64,000 bases of DNA from Cruorifilaria tuberocauda (lineage: Eukaryota > Nematoda > Chromadorea > Rhabditida > Onchocercidae). This document shows positions 27,701-39,785 of this stretch, piece after piece; the first letter of the stretch is position 1; each line of letters opens with the position of its first letter. The notes below the pieces were generated by a model, which saw only the letters and a list, made by a program, of their open reading frames with translations, made no database searches and had not been told where the DNA came from. Position numbers and translations under genes: made by a program. The stretch is from positions 1 to 64,000 of the forward strand of contig JABVXU010000015.1 in NCBI GenBank assembly GCA_013365365.1. The letters run 5' to 3'.

Positions 27701-30700
27701 CGAAACACATATAAGGGAATATTGAATCCGTAGATGATGAAATTATATGTTGGGAACTCTTTGTGTAGATATGCTTGGTTAAAGCAGATTGTATGCTTTG
27801 TTCTGTCTCAAATCTCAAATCAGTTTTGCTTCACTTTTTTCATCTTTAACTGATGATACAGGATTTACCATTTACACAACTCATATATCCCATGACCTCT
27901 AATCTTTGTGCTATATCGCTCTACCGATATTGTACAAGAGTTTCTTTGTGTTTTATCTTTTTACGAATGGAGAAGGGCATTTTTGGTATCCTACCAGATA
28001 CAACAAGATTACCCTTCAGCGTTATTACTATCAGTTTTGAATAGAGCATTGACGACCAGCCAAGAGCTCAATTCTCACTCAACTGCTATAATTCGATGGT
28101 GTTCAGTCAACTCAAGTCAGTGAATTCCGAATTCAAAAAAGTTAACGATAGTTTTTTGTTAATTTTGATCATAAATGAATTTTAGGGAATGGATCAAGCA
28201 AGAAGCATTCGAGATTGCGAGCGAGCGGGAAAGCCTGAAATAATAGTTCTCGGTAAGGAAGCACGTTGTATAATATCATTTATTTAATATGAATTTCATT
28301 AAATAATGATACAATCTTTTACAATTAAGGATTCAAGGTTTCAAATCGAATTGACGGTTTGTCATTGTTGAAAATGTGATGATCAGTAATCCTAAAGCCC
28401 TGATACTATTGATTATCAGCATTTAAGGTTACTAATCATCATTAATATGAATTTTGCTACTCTTATATTGATTTGTTGGATTGCTTAAATCAGGATCAGA
28501 AATCTATTCAAATTTTATTAAATAATATTTGATTAAAACCAAAATGTTTTTATTTCTATAGATTTTAACATCAGTTTACGTTTTGTTAGATAATTTAGTA
28601 ACAAAAATGATTTTTCAGATTCTGATTGGGACACCAACGGTGAATTCTGGAAAATTTTGGGTGACAAAGAAAAAGTGAAGCCAGCAGAAGCCGGTGGAGA
28701 GGACGAAAATTATTGGAAAACTACCAATAATCAGCTGATGCTTTGGAGGTTTTTCACAGGCTGATGTTCTTAGTTTAATTATTTAGAATTCTACAAATAA
28801 TTAAGTATTAACTAATTAATTAAAATGTCTCAAAGCTTCTGATTGCATCAGAACATTGAAATATGGGTAAAAATTCATGGAAAATTCAAGACAGCACAGC
28901 TATTTTTTCAACTGAAATCGGTCAACTTTTAAATCAAATAAGCGTTCGAAGTGAAAATAAATTTCAGAGTGTCAGACGAGACGGGCAAGATGAATGTACA
29001 AATGGTTTCGGAAGGAAATTTCCAATACAATCAGCTCGAATCGAAGGTTAATTAATTTTTGTTCTAGTCAACCGATATTCATCCGAATCCACATTATTTG
29101 CAAGCATAAACGTTTAAATATATTAAACTTTCGAAAAGTAAGTCTTTCCCAGTTTGATGGAACCTTCAGGATGCTTTCATTTTGGATACCTATAATAGTG
29201 GAATATTTGTCTGGATCGGAAAAAATTGCTCACAAAATGAACGAAAAAAAGCTATGGCATACGCGACTGAATATATCGGAATGAAGGTTGAATTTACAAA
29301 CTAATCATTTAAAAACAAAATTGATTTTCTGCAAAAGTAATATAGAATAGTATTAACTTACGCATTAACGGCCATATTAAGAGTGATTTCATCCAATTTC
29401 ATCCATTTTTTAAAGTCTCTTCGTATGAAATAGATCGTTTTTGTAATTTTTAAACTTTTCTGAGTTTCATATCAGGTCATTTTCAAAAATTTCACCTTTA
29501 AAATTTCTTTATTTCATCACTAATATCATTATTATCTGTGATGTAGTTTTAGGGGAAACCAAAAAATACACAGGTGGTGCGAGTTTTAGAAGGCGCGGAA
29601 CCAGTAGCATTTACCCAATGGGCCAGCTCCTGGGAAAGTACCAAAAAGACACCCGTCTTCTTCCCCAAATTGTATCAGTGCAGTGATCAAAATGGCAGGC
29701 TGGCTATCGAAGAAATTTATAATTACACGCAGAAAGTGAGTGAATTCCAGAAATGAGTATATGAGGTCAATTTGAAGAAATATTCGACAAGTGGAATAAA
29801 TTGAAACTTCAGAAATAGTGAATTCATGAAAGCGGGGAAGAGCAATGTTGTAGTGATGGGAGACAAGACTAACCTATTAGTTATATGGGAAAGATTAAAT
29901 AGAAATTAAATCAAATGTTAACTTTGTTGTCAAATGAATTAAGTTATAAATATGTAAAAATAACGCTAGCAACGATTTGCCATTATATTCATTAGTTTTA
30001 AAGTCATGTAGAAGTTTGTTCTTCTCATAGATTGAATTTCTATCTCTGTCTTCCAACTAGCATTGCAGTCTTCAATGGTTTTTAGGATTTGGATGGTGAT
30101 GATGTGATGATTTTGGATGCTCTAAAAGTCATTTATGTATGGATTGGTACAGGCGCTAATGAGCAAGAAAGAAAGCTCGCTAATGACGTTGCTAATGTTT
30201 GTTTGCAGCTGTTTTATATTTTTATTGAGATTTAGAAAGTTTCTGAAGTAATGCTAAGAATTATTAATTTGTAGTTCACGAGATGTATCGTCTCCAAAAA
30301 TCTCAAGATTGAAGTCTAGAGATATAGCGGTTAAGTTGCTCACGAATCTAATAATCAGAAAAAGTATAAGTTGAAAAAATAATAAAAGATGGGAAATGAT
30401 TTATCAAGTCAATTCATCTATTCTAATTTTTCTTAATTATTTCCATAATTATATCTCTTATTTTTCAGGTAGTGACAGTTCAGCTAGTTACTTAATTTTC
30501 AGTTTCAAAAATTATTATTTGTCTTCTGAAATGACTTTAATCCGAAATTAATCTCTATCTAAAAAATTAAGCTTTTTTTATAGAAATATTTGCAAGGTGA
30601 TACACTTCCTCGCCCCGCTGGAGCTCAAATTGTCATGGTGATGCAAGGTAAAGAAACACCTGATTTTAAGAAAATCTTCGATAACTGGGATGATCATATC

Positions 30701-30903
30701 GCAGTAAGATATTTCATCAATTCTGATTAGCCATTATACAGGAATAAAAGATCATTGAATATTATTATTTCAGACATTTCAATTTTCCTGTCATTTATTT
30801 TAAAATAATGCAATTTTTTTTAAATAAGCTGTATGAATGTTTTAAATTTATAAATCTCTACTAGGCTGTTCGAACCGTGGAGGCCATGAAGAGGAATTTG
30901 TAA
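24716..30903 (+). CDS. gsnl-1: Gelsolin-like actin-severing/capping protein, complete
   Basis: Fifteen exons: 24716-24784, 25062-25136, 25321-25377, 25730-25807, 26048-26100, 27145-27256, 27518-27628, 28186-28252, 28619-28748, 28968-29046, 29170-29286, 29553-29735, 30086-30196, 30584-30703, 30865-30903. All phases close, giving 466 residues. Four gelsolin repeats are visible: G1 ([25 protein letters not shown]), G2 from about residue 149 ([15 protein letters not shown]), G3 from about 275 ([17 protein letters not shown]) and G4 from about 378 ([17 protein letters not shown]). The [10 protein letters not shown] linker between G1 and G2 matches the phosphoinositide/F-actin-binding stretch of gelsolins. 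There is no villin headpiece, as in four-repeat nematode GSNL-1 (about 475 residues). The ATG at 24716 was chosen because it directly precedes the conserved start of G1. Expected role: Ca-regulated severing and capping of actin in the cytosol. Confidence 0.95.
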
Positions 30904-31065
30904 CTCGATTGCAGTTTCATATCAATCATTCTTCATGATTTTAATTAAATTTTTATTTACAGTAGTATTTTGTAACTTCTATTATTTCTTGCTTTAAAAT
31001 CATTCATCAATGCTTCCATAGTCATTTATCAGTGACTCGTTTAAATCATTTTTCATTGGTTAAGA

Positions 31066-31099
31066 AATAAATTTTTGAAAATATCATTCAGCGAATAAA
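31066..31099 (+). terminator. gsnl-1: Poly(A) signals of the gelsolin-like gene
   Basis: Two AATAAA hexamers, at 31066-31071 and 31094-31099, lie 163-196 bases after the stop codon. They are the most likely 3' end signals. Confidence 0.5.
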
Positions 31100-31709
31100 G
31101 TTATTAAACATGCTTGACGGATATCGTGGGATTAATTGTTGTAAATCAGAAAAACGAATTTGAAAATTTTCCAGATTTTAACTGTTTATTATCTTTTTTA
31201 ATTTAAGCTAATTTAATTTTTTGATGCAGTTTTCTTTCGGCTTTGCTGAAATTCGGATTGTGCAAAAATTCATATAATTTCTTGAAATTGGAATTTTGAC
31301 ATTGTTGAGATTCCGGTTATTAGAAAAAATTGTATTCGAATAAATAAAACATCCCTCTTTCCGCTATGCTTGTGTTCCGGATTTCGTCCAGTTTCTTCGG
31401 CAAATATCATATATATGTACTACATATAGTTTAAACCTCAAATCTTGTTCATTTACATATTTGCAAGGAAATACTCTGCAAAATTTACACATAACAGCAG
31501 AATTCAATTTTCAAAATATAAATTCGTTTACCTGTACAGAACATTGAAGCATTGTTTCCTCAATTTTTGACTTGCAAAGTTTCCACTTATAATAATATTT
31601 TCTTCTATAAGAATTTAATTACTTATAGTATTCACAAATGGTATGCTAAAATAACTAAAATTAGAAAGAATAATGAATTTGATATTATGTTATAGCAATA
31701 TATTATTGT

Positions 31710-32000
31710 CATGTTAGCAAATTATCACTTACTGGAATCATTATCCTTTATTTTTGGAAATGGTAATAACTGGATTGCTGCATTAATTCTATATCGATGG
31801 CATTAAAATTTCAATATTAAGCAGATATTAGAATTACAGTAATAATAAATTCAAATTCATCCGAAGCGTCATCAATCTTGATCGGTACTGCTGGAACAGT
31901 GTTGAAAGATGATCCACAAAAATTTATGCATACGGTAAATGGTACTCAAAGAACTATGAAGTGTTGTGATTTTGTTGGAAATTGCATGGAATGGATGTAG
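31710..32000 (+). pseudogene. Possible NTF2/NXT1-like decayed fragment
   Basis: One plus-strand frame reads LSKL...W, then INSISMALKF, then ADIRITVI, SSILIGTAGTVLKDD and PQKFMHT, interrupted by stop codons at three places. The order and spacing recall NXT1/NTF2-fold mRNA-export proteins: LLSxLY, WNGN, a helix before I-V strands, then a G-V strand and F-Q-F. After FMHT the similarity may shift one frame to GKWYSKNYEVL, where the family has WK-ASDCFRF. No start codon or convincing splice pairs were found. It lies about 0.8 kb downstream of the gelsolin-like stop. The identification rests on weak remembered similarity and could be chance. Confidence 0.3.
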
Positions 32001-32845
32001 AACAGATCAACTTAGTATCACGGATCGGTAAAAACAAACAACTGTAAAGAAACTAATTAATAAAATTATTCTGAAAACTCTGTAGTCTTTTCATTTTACA
32101 TATTAAACGCTGAAAGTATTAACAATTTGGAGCTCGCAGTTGAAGATAGATTGAAAGCAATGTTGAATAATAAGAAGAACGATGGAGACTGGTTTTATCA
32201 GTCATTATAGGCGAAACATACGCAGTTTATTCATTTTTTATTAAAAAACTTTTCAAGACTGCAACATATTTCGCTATTTTATAAATCAAACATTTAATAA
32301 ATTAGGTTATATGTAAATGATGAATAACAAATTGCCATAATCAAATATTTAAATGAAATTATAAAAAAAGTGAGAAAATAGTTTTAGAACTGGAAAAGAT
32401 GTTATAGAACAAGAATTAGCGAGAAAACGGAGTGATTGATTAAGAAATGATCTGATTTGTTCATGCATTAAATGTTTGTTTGACAAAAAAACTGATGCAG
32501 ATTTAATGTATAGAATATTTTTGAAGGTAATATTCCCATTTTGTATGACAACCATTCAATTCTTCGCATTTCAAATTTTGCAAATTATGATCATACCGAG
32601 AGATCTTACTCCCTTAAGCATATTTTTGAATGCATTGACAAGATTGTTTCAATAACTGAGTTAAAATATTTCTCGATTGATGAATTCGATCAGTATAGCT
32701 CTAGCCATGAAGTTACTGCTTTTTGTATTACGGAAAGTAATATTTACACTTGTTGCAACTGATATTATAGTAACAAATTCCTCCACTATGGCGAGAATGT
32801 CATACTTCGAAATTTGATTAAATACCGGTTCAATGAAGGAGTTTT

Positions 32846-32868
32846 ATTCGGCCAAGCTAATCCTTTCT
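32846..32868. repeat. 23-base direct repeat, copy 1
   Basis: Matches 33124-33146 with a single mismatch; the core is TTCGGCCAAGCTAAT. The copies are 278 bases apart in the same orientation. Confidence 0.75.
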
Positions 32869-33123
32869 AAGTCGATATCATAAATACCATCCAATGCAAT
32901 TCAGAGAACATTTTAAAGATAATATGATTCCAAGAAGACAAGAAGTCAATTTTCGAAATTTTGTTTATAATCCGAAACTATAAAGCTTATTTTACAATTA
33001 AGGCACAAATTTTTAAATTAAGATTTATAAAATAATGTTTCGTATCATATAGATGAAAAGACATAATTTTGAATTGTGAACTATTAGAAAGTTTTATTTT
33101 CTTCAATTTCTTCATTTTCCTCA

Positions 33124-33146
33124 ATTCGGCCAAGCTAATACTTTCT
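33124..33146. repeat. 23-base direct repeat, copy 2
   Basis: Second copy of the element at 32846-32868. The flanking sequence does not align further, so it is not part of a larger recent duplication. Confidence 0.75.
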
Positions 33147-36100
33147 CTAACTTCCTCGCCTAACATCGATTATCTTTACAGAGTTGTGCAAAGAAATTTT
33201 CGAAAAAATTTTTTCTTAGTTAAACAAAAAGATTTCAAAAATAATCAGAATAAAAAATGGAATGAGAAATAAAAATAAAATAATGATTGCGTTTTCTGAG
33301 AGTAAACTGATTTTCAATTCAAACTTACCGAAACTTATTTTCTGATCTATTAAACTAATTTTAGATAGTTTTCAGGTGGATAAAACGGTTCCAAAGAAAT
33401 ATCCATTAAAAGGTATATTTTGATTGCTTTATTATTCCAATTATTTTGTAATGCATCGATTTATAGTCACCTTATCTAATATATAATTAGTCGCCATCTT
33501 TTAAAATTGCTAATTCCTAAATACTAGAATATATTTTTAAACAGTGAGAAAAATTGTTGCTCCTTCACTCTTCTTAATGTATCTCTTTTTATAGTCTTCA
33601 ACATAACTTCCTTCTCCAATTATTTTTTGATTCAATATTTAAAGTTGAGATAAAATGCTCAAACTCAATGGCACTATTAATATCATTTACTAATCTAGAA
33701 ACGGGAGAATCAGACTTAACTGTTATTTCTTTCATCACAATAGTAATGACCAGAGAGTTGGTGAATGAATTATATGGCAGTTAAACATTTACAGTTTGCT
33801 TTAAAATACTTTCATTTGAATGAATTTTCATTTAAGCGCAATTACCAAATTATACATTATTTACGATAATAAAGAAGCACGCGATTTGAATGAGAAATAC
33901 CCGCATTTCGATGACTGCTTCATGAAAACCTGGGAATATTTTAATTTTGATAGAAATTCAAAAAGTTAAAATTTTTATGCGCGAAAATTGAGCGCTTTAT
34001 CAGTTCCATTTCACGGATCAGATCGCGAAACAGAAAAGAAATTGTGAAATTGCACTAACAGTTCTCAGGCTCAATTTATCCTTATTCAATATTGATAAAT
34101 TTGTTCAATTAATCTTTTGTTTATGTTTGGTGAATTCGCATTGTCTATTTCAATGATGGAATAATTTCCAAAGAAGGTAATGGCTGCCATTGGTTATCGA
34201 TAATAAACTGCTCCTTCCATCTCGTTTTATTCCATTCATTGAATTCGAATGATACAAAACTCGTCGGGCAATAGTAACAACGAAAGGGTAGGCAATCTTT
34301 TTATGACTTCATTTTAACTTCCCTGCTTGATGAAACTTTTCGCTTCCAATTTATCATTTTATCATTTCATTAACATTCACTTAGTTACTCATAGTTTTCA
34401 TTGCTACTGTTTTCTTCTTGCAAAAAGAGGAATTTTTTTGAGGAATAAATTGTAACAGAGAAAATGTTTTCTCGTACTATCTCGCAGAATTCTTCCTTCA
34501 TCTCTATTTGTTATGTTGTGTGAAGAGAATTTAAGAGAAATCTAAATTTCAAGTTTTATTTCTGAATAGTGAAAATAGACGGAATGGACATAGCAGCAGG
34601 TAAAGTACAGTAAAATCGTTTTAATCTACATTTATTTTCAGATTTCTACAATAAAACTAGTGGAATTAGGAGACTAAAGTATTTCGCTAGTAAGTGTCAT
34701 CAGTTGTGAAAATGTATGAAACTTGATTAGCCAATTTAGCCATTCCATTAATTGTAATTTTAGCACTAACGAACTGCAGCTTTATATTAATTATTCTGTG
34801 CTATTGCAGTGATTACTACAAAGATAAGATTACAAAATTGTGAAATATGTTTACTTTATATATTGAGAAAAAGCGAATTCATTAAATAATCTGTAAGCTT
34901 TAATTTTTGTTACGATTAAATTGGAACTAATTATTATTTCATGTTTTAAGAGCTTTAGTATTTGCTTAAAGACATGTAAGTAAAGGCGAAAACTAAATAT
35001 AATTCAAAAAAAATCATGATTGTTTCATTTGTTCAGTGTATTAGGAATTTTTGTAAATGTTGAAAAGCTGTTGTGACATTCTCTTGCACATAAATAAATT
35101 TTGCTTTAATTCTCATTCATATTCATTCACTTACAATTTGAATACTCGATGATTTAAGCTGCTTATTTTCTTTCAGTTACTTGGAGGCTGTTTCCTCGAT
35201 ATGCTTCAATACTAGCATAGTTATTCTTTTTTCAGTAATATAATGGAATATTAGATTTGTGTGGAAATCGGAACAAAAGTCAGCATAAATTAAGTGTGTG
35301 GTTATGACTGGAATAATTTATTATAGAATTAAGAATGAATAAAGTAATTAAAAATCTGATTAAGTAATAATAAGCATTTAAAATCAACCAACTAGCTCAT
35401 CCGACAAGTAGAAACACTTAGAAGTTGTAGTAGTAAGATGTTGGCTTTCTTCATAAAATTTTTATTGACTTCATTTGGCATAAATTGATCTATCGACAAG
35501 TTGTATAAGACATTTTAATACAGCTCTTTGAAAGGCGATTAAGTAAACTTGTTAGCAATACGTTTTACTTCTATGTAACGAAATAAAATGATTAATTCTG
35601 AGAAATCCGACACATATTTCTATTCGCAATTTTGCATTTATGTTCTCAGGAAGTAAGTTTTTGTGATGCCATGTTTATATCTTCTGATTTCTTTCGACAT
35701 TTATGGATTAATTGCAGGTGGATTGATATTTCAAAGATTCGGTTCAGCATATCTTTTAGTTATTATATATTAAATTATCATCTAATCAATTTCATAAGAT
35801 TATTAAATACGAGTTTTATAAATTATCATTTGATTACTAAAATATTATTTTGTCCGGCTTTTTGTTTAAATGATAGTTTGGGGCAAAATGAATGCTTTAA
35901 ACTTTCTCCAATTTTTCGACACATGAAACAGTTAAAAAGCTACTTTAGTTATTCGTTTTTCTTGAATTGTTCGAGTCAAAATTGTTTTTTTAAGATATGC
36001 AAATGCTTCACTAATTTTTTGTAAAATCATATCGAATTGTTATTCCTGGATTTTGTTTTTATTTACTAAGCAGATAAATAATTTAATCAAGATTTTATGT

Positions 36101-37317
36101 TTTGCTTTATAATATTGATAAAAGCAATACTTCCTGTGCTCTTCGAAGATTATCTTCGCAAAATGTATCATGTTGGCCTTGCTCTGATACCAATCAGATC
36201 TAAATTTGTTATGAGACAATAAACATTTTGAAGCAACATTCACCATTTCGTATGGTTTTGGAGATCATTAGTGATAGACATCCAATGACCATCCCTATTC
36301 TACTTAAGTTTTGAACGCTTGAGGAAATGCTTCCGCCGTAATATAAAAATAGAAGAGAAATTCAAAGAAGGGGAAGATCGGTGATGATACATCACTTGCC
36401 ATACTTGTACGCTCCGGTCATGCTAGGCCATCCAATGTCCTTCGTGGATGGTATATGGCTCCCTCCCGACATGTGTTGTTTGCTCTAAGAGGGATACATT
36501 CTTTATCATCTCCAATCGTTCCAACACGGACACTGACACTAACTTGCTCCAGGTGATACAACTCACGTCAATCATATGCATCTTCTGTAGCTGCCACATA
36601 CATGCGACAAATTATCGCATTGACCTTCGCACCAACTTAATAAGAACCATATATCATTTAAAGGACCGTTCACGTCCTCTCCTCAAAAACTATTCTATGT
36701 TATCTTGTCTTTCCACTGACATTGATTTTATATGAGAGTTACTATTTACATATATTCTTTCTAGCAAAGACTTCTTTGCACAACGAGGTTCGGATCATTC
36801 AATCTGTCTGCTTAACATGCAGCAATTGTAGGAAAGATGAAGGTCAGAGTTCAACAAAGTTTCTCTAAAAAATTTCATTTGCAAGGAAAAATGATTTCGT
36901 AGTACCAGGAAGTGGAAGCAATGAACTATTCTCATCTAATCTGTTACAAAAGAAGGAAATCGATTCTGAATTACTTATCACCATAATGGATAGCTCTACT
37001 TTCCACTACAATATGCTCTGATTATCACTGACATGCTCAATTTCCCACGAACATGCGAAATGAAATGATAAGTTGTGCTATTCAATTCAGAGTATCCATA
37101 GTTTATCAATTTTGCACATTTTTAATAAGTAATGAGCTGAAATACTATTCAATACTCATGTCCATCTCTCATCTGTTCAAACAGAAAGCGCACAAAAGTA
37201 TGTAAAGCTACGGTAACGACTGATAAAGAGAACATACGATATATTCACAGTAATGGGATTTGCACGAAGAGATTACGCATTGACTCCTCACATATCGCAT
37301 ATATGTATAATTTATGC

Positions 37318-37361
37318 AAAGAGAAAGAGAGATATAGTGAAAGAGAGAGAGAGAGGCAGAG
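37318..37361. repeat. GA-rich simple repeat
   Basis: Interrupted GA run. It creates a Ser/Leu-rich minus-strand frame (37208-37402) that I consider spurious. Confidence 0.75.
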
Positions 37362-37814
37362 TGCGATATGCTAACAGCGATAGGATCAACATGAGATGAC
37401 AATAATACTGGTAAAACAAGAATTAAGATTGACTAGAATAAAATTGAGATGATGGTTCATCACGCTATCATATTACTTCCAAACTGTTTACCCAGAAAGT
37501 AACACAACTAAAGTAACAACTTCCTTTTACCTTTTAGAATTATTGAGACCAATTAATAAATGAGAAGATTGAATTTAACACCAGACATACAATAATAAAA
37601 AATGAAAGAATAAATAGAAGATGATGTTGGATTGCTCATTCAACATCACACTAAGTTAATACTTAAATACTCAGATTACTTATGTAATTTGTGATTCAGT
37701 GATGAAAATGAAACAGTTAACAGATGACATTAGCATTATCCTAAGCAGTTATTGTTAATGACAAATTAAACAACATTCATTAAAATCATTAACGCAATAT
37801 ACACAATACTACAC

Positions 37815-37820
37815 TTTATT
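37815..37820 (-). terminator. Candidate poly(A) signal of the insulin-like gene
   Basis: AATAAA on the minus strand, about 254 bases after the stop codon at 38074. Confidence 0.3.
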
Positions 37821-38073
37821 GACAAAAAAAATGTCTTGTTTGTATTGCAATGTAAGATGAAGTTCAAGTTAAGTTATCAAAGATTGGAAATGATACGGTA
37901 AGGTCTTTTTTTTGGCATTAAATGCAGTGAATGCTTGTGCATTATGATACAGTATTCTATACCTGCTGACAAGAAATATTTTTCAACGCGAATTATGACC
38001 AATTACTGATGAATTTAATTTCTTTGAGCAAATATGTGTTGATAATGGAGTCCATTGTTATGGGAGTGATTAA

Positions 38074-38670
38074 TCAATCCATGATCACCATATCAATTGC
38101 TATTTGACAGCATGAATTTTCGCAAAAGTCACATAAATATTGCCTCGTACAGCCGTTTGATCGACAGCAATCCGAAATTATTTCTGAAAAGGAATTAATA
38201 AAACAAAGATAATGAATTCGATATTTATTTGCGTGGAAGTAACTAACTTATGAAGAAAAAAATGTTAAAAATTTTATGAATGGTTTTTCATTCAAGTTTA
38301 TAACGTTTGCCATTTGATTTCTCATTTTCTGAAGAATAATTAAGTATTTTGTTAAATTGAATTGAATAAACTAAAATAAGCTAGCTTTTTTAAAAGGAAA
38401 ATTTTCGAGTGGGAGCAACTAACTTTTTCTATTCGGTATTACATTTTTAAGGTTTCAAATCAAAATTTCAATTATTTTACTTTTAAATAAACCTTTTCCT
38501 GCATATTTCAATGTATGCTTCAGCAATCCGCCGCTTTTTCGACATATTCTCTGCATTGTGATGCGATCTTTCACCGAACATATTTTATAGCGTTCCATGC
38601 ATTCATCCCTGACGTTTAACGATAACGCGACACATGTCACCCACATCAATAACACTCCGATCATCTTCAT
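38074..38670 (-). CDS. Secreted cysteine-rich peptide, probable insulin-like
   Basis: Two exons, 38670-38481 and 38183-38074, joined by a phase-1 intron (AAA A|GTAAAA ... TTTTCAG|AA), encode 99 residues. Residues 1-19 are a signal peptide (MKMIGVLLMWVTCVALSLN). Cys31 and Cys43 are separated by 11 residues (ICSVKDRITMQRIC), the B-chain spacing of insulin. A short linker ends in Lys63-Lys64, a dibasic cleavage site, followed at once by IISDCCRSNGCTRQYLCDFC, which resembles an A chain (GIVEQCC-type start, CC, C, then C eight residues on). The intron phase and position just before the A chain also fit the insulin family. Oddities: four residues instead of three between CC and the next Cys, an extra Cys24, an extra Cys81, and a C-terminal CC at 88-89. 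It may therefore belong to an extended nematode class, or be another Cys-rich secreted peptide. An upstream ATG at 38688 is possible. TATCAG lies two bases before the chosen ATG and could be a trans-splice acceptor. Confidence 0.7.
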
Positions 38671-38923
38671 CTCTGATATATATATCAAATCATTACTGAT
38701 GTATGCAGATAAAAAAGGGATGAGGTGACAGTCATAGTTATACAGTGAATGAATGCTCTAAATATTTCAGTAGGATTTCAATAATTAACCAGTGCAAACA
38801 TAATATTTATGTAAAATACTGTGATTAATATAATTTATTAATGCATGAAATGAGCCATCAAACTTTATCGATGAGAATTGTGCCCATTATAGTGATAATA
38901 AATTGTTTATTAAAGTGATATAT

Positions 38924-38968
38924 ATAAAAATAATAATAAACAAAAAAATTGTTTATTATTATTTTTAT
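38924..38968. repeat. Perfect 20-bp AT-only inverted repeat
   Basis: Arms 38924-38943 and 38949-38968 are exact reverse complements around an AAAAA loop. They lie about 250 bases upstream of the insulin-like gene. The sequence is nearly all A and T, so low complexity explains part of it, but perfect 20-bp arms stand out. Confidence 0.8.
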
Positions 38969-39700
38969 TACTATTATTTTATTACTATTAATAATGTTAT
39001 TATCATTATTACCACTAGCATTTGTTAGGCACGAAAATTAAATGTCTAAAAAAGATCGTCATTTTTAGAAATAAAACATATTGATGGATATTTTTAAGGT
39101 ATTAATTAGCTAAATCGAGTTAGATCGACCAAATATATCAATGAATTGTAAGAAAATTAAACTGTCATTTCCTAATTTACAAACAAGATTTGTTGTATTT
39201 AAAAATGAAGTTTATTTCTGCACTAATTTGCAAGGTACCGGAAGGTTAATAAGTTCAATTTTTTTACTACTACCAATGTTGCATCTAACTGAGGAATTCG
39301 AAAAGTGGAAAAACTTCTTTCTTTTACTTGAAATCAGCAAAAAATTAAAATGCGTAACGACGTCAATGTTTCGAATAACGAGAAATAATTCGATTAAAAT
39401 GTATTTCATTACGGAAGGAACATTTTTATATTTTTGAAAAGAATACCGCAAATTCTTAATATATTTATAATATTTTCTTTCAATATGGTTTAATGTTTAA
39501 AACAATTTAATGTTATTGAGCTTATGTTAGACAACTAATTTTAATATGAATGCACCAAATAAATACTGAATAATACAAAGGAAGAATCAATGAATTAATG
39601 GTTAAATCTGATATAGCAAAGGAAGAGAACAGGTCAGCTAATATTCCTGATTGAAGATAATCAGCAATATAAGGTTTTGGAAGCAGTATGAGGAGGAGTG

Positions 39701-39785
39701 TTTTATAGAGTGAATAGGGATGAACCCGCTCCACCCCATCTCACGCCCCCCGTAACCGCACCCCGCGGCGCCCTGCCCCTCCCAG
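39701..39785 (-). promoter_or_regulatory. GC-rich patch with TATA box, promoter-like
   Basis: By my count 45 of the 60 bases at 39721-39780 are G or C, in an otherwise AT-rich region. On the minus strand the patch carries GC-box-like GGGGCAGGGCG and GGGGGGCGTG, followed by TATAAAA (39707-39701). This order fits a core promoter firing on the minus strand. The next gene in that direction is the insulin-like peptide about 1 kb away. The patch also encodes a short Leu/Val-rich frame (39638-39835, minus), which I do not consider a gene. Confidence 0.35.

Larger units (their letters stand above)
32001..38073. other. AT-rich intergenic region
   Basis: I see no supported gene. Reading frames at 32541-32762 and 35632-36024 (plus) lack motifs and splice context. 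A block of more ordinary composition at about 36360-36735 may be a relic of something larger. A GA-rich simple repeat lies at 37318-37361, and a 23-base direct repeat pair lies near 32.85 and 33.13 kb. Confidence 0.45.

Noticed and set aside
35632..36024. 130-codon plus frame
   Set aside because: Phe/Ser/Ile/Asn-rich composition typical of AT-rich chance frames, with no family features.
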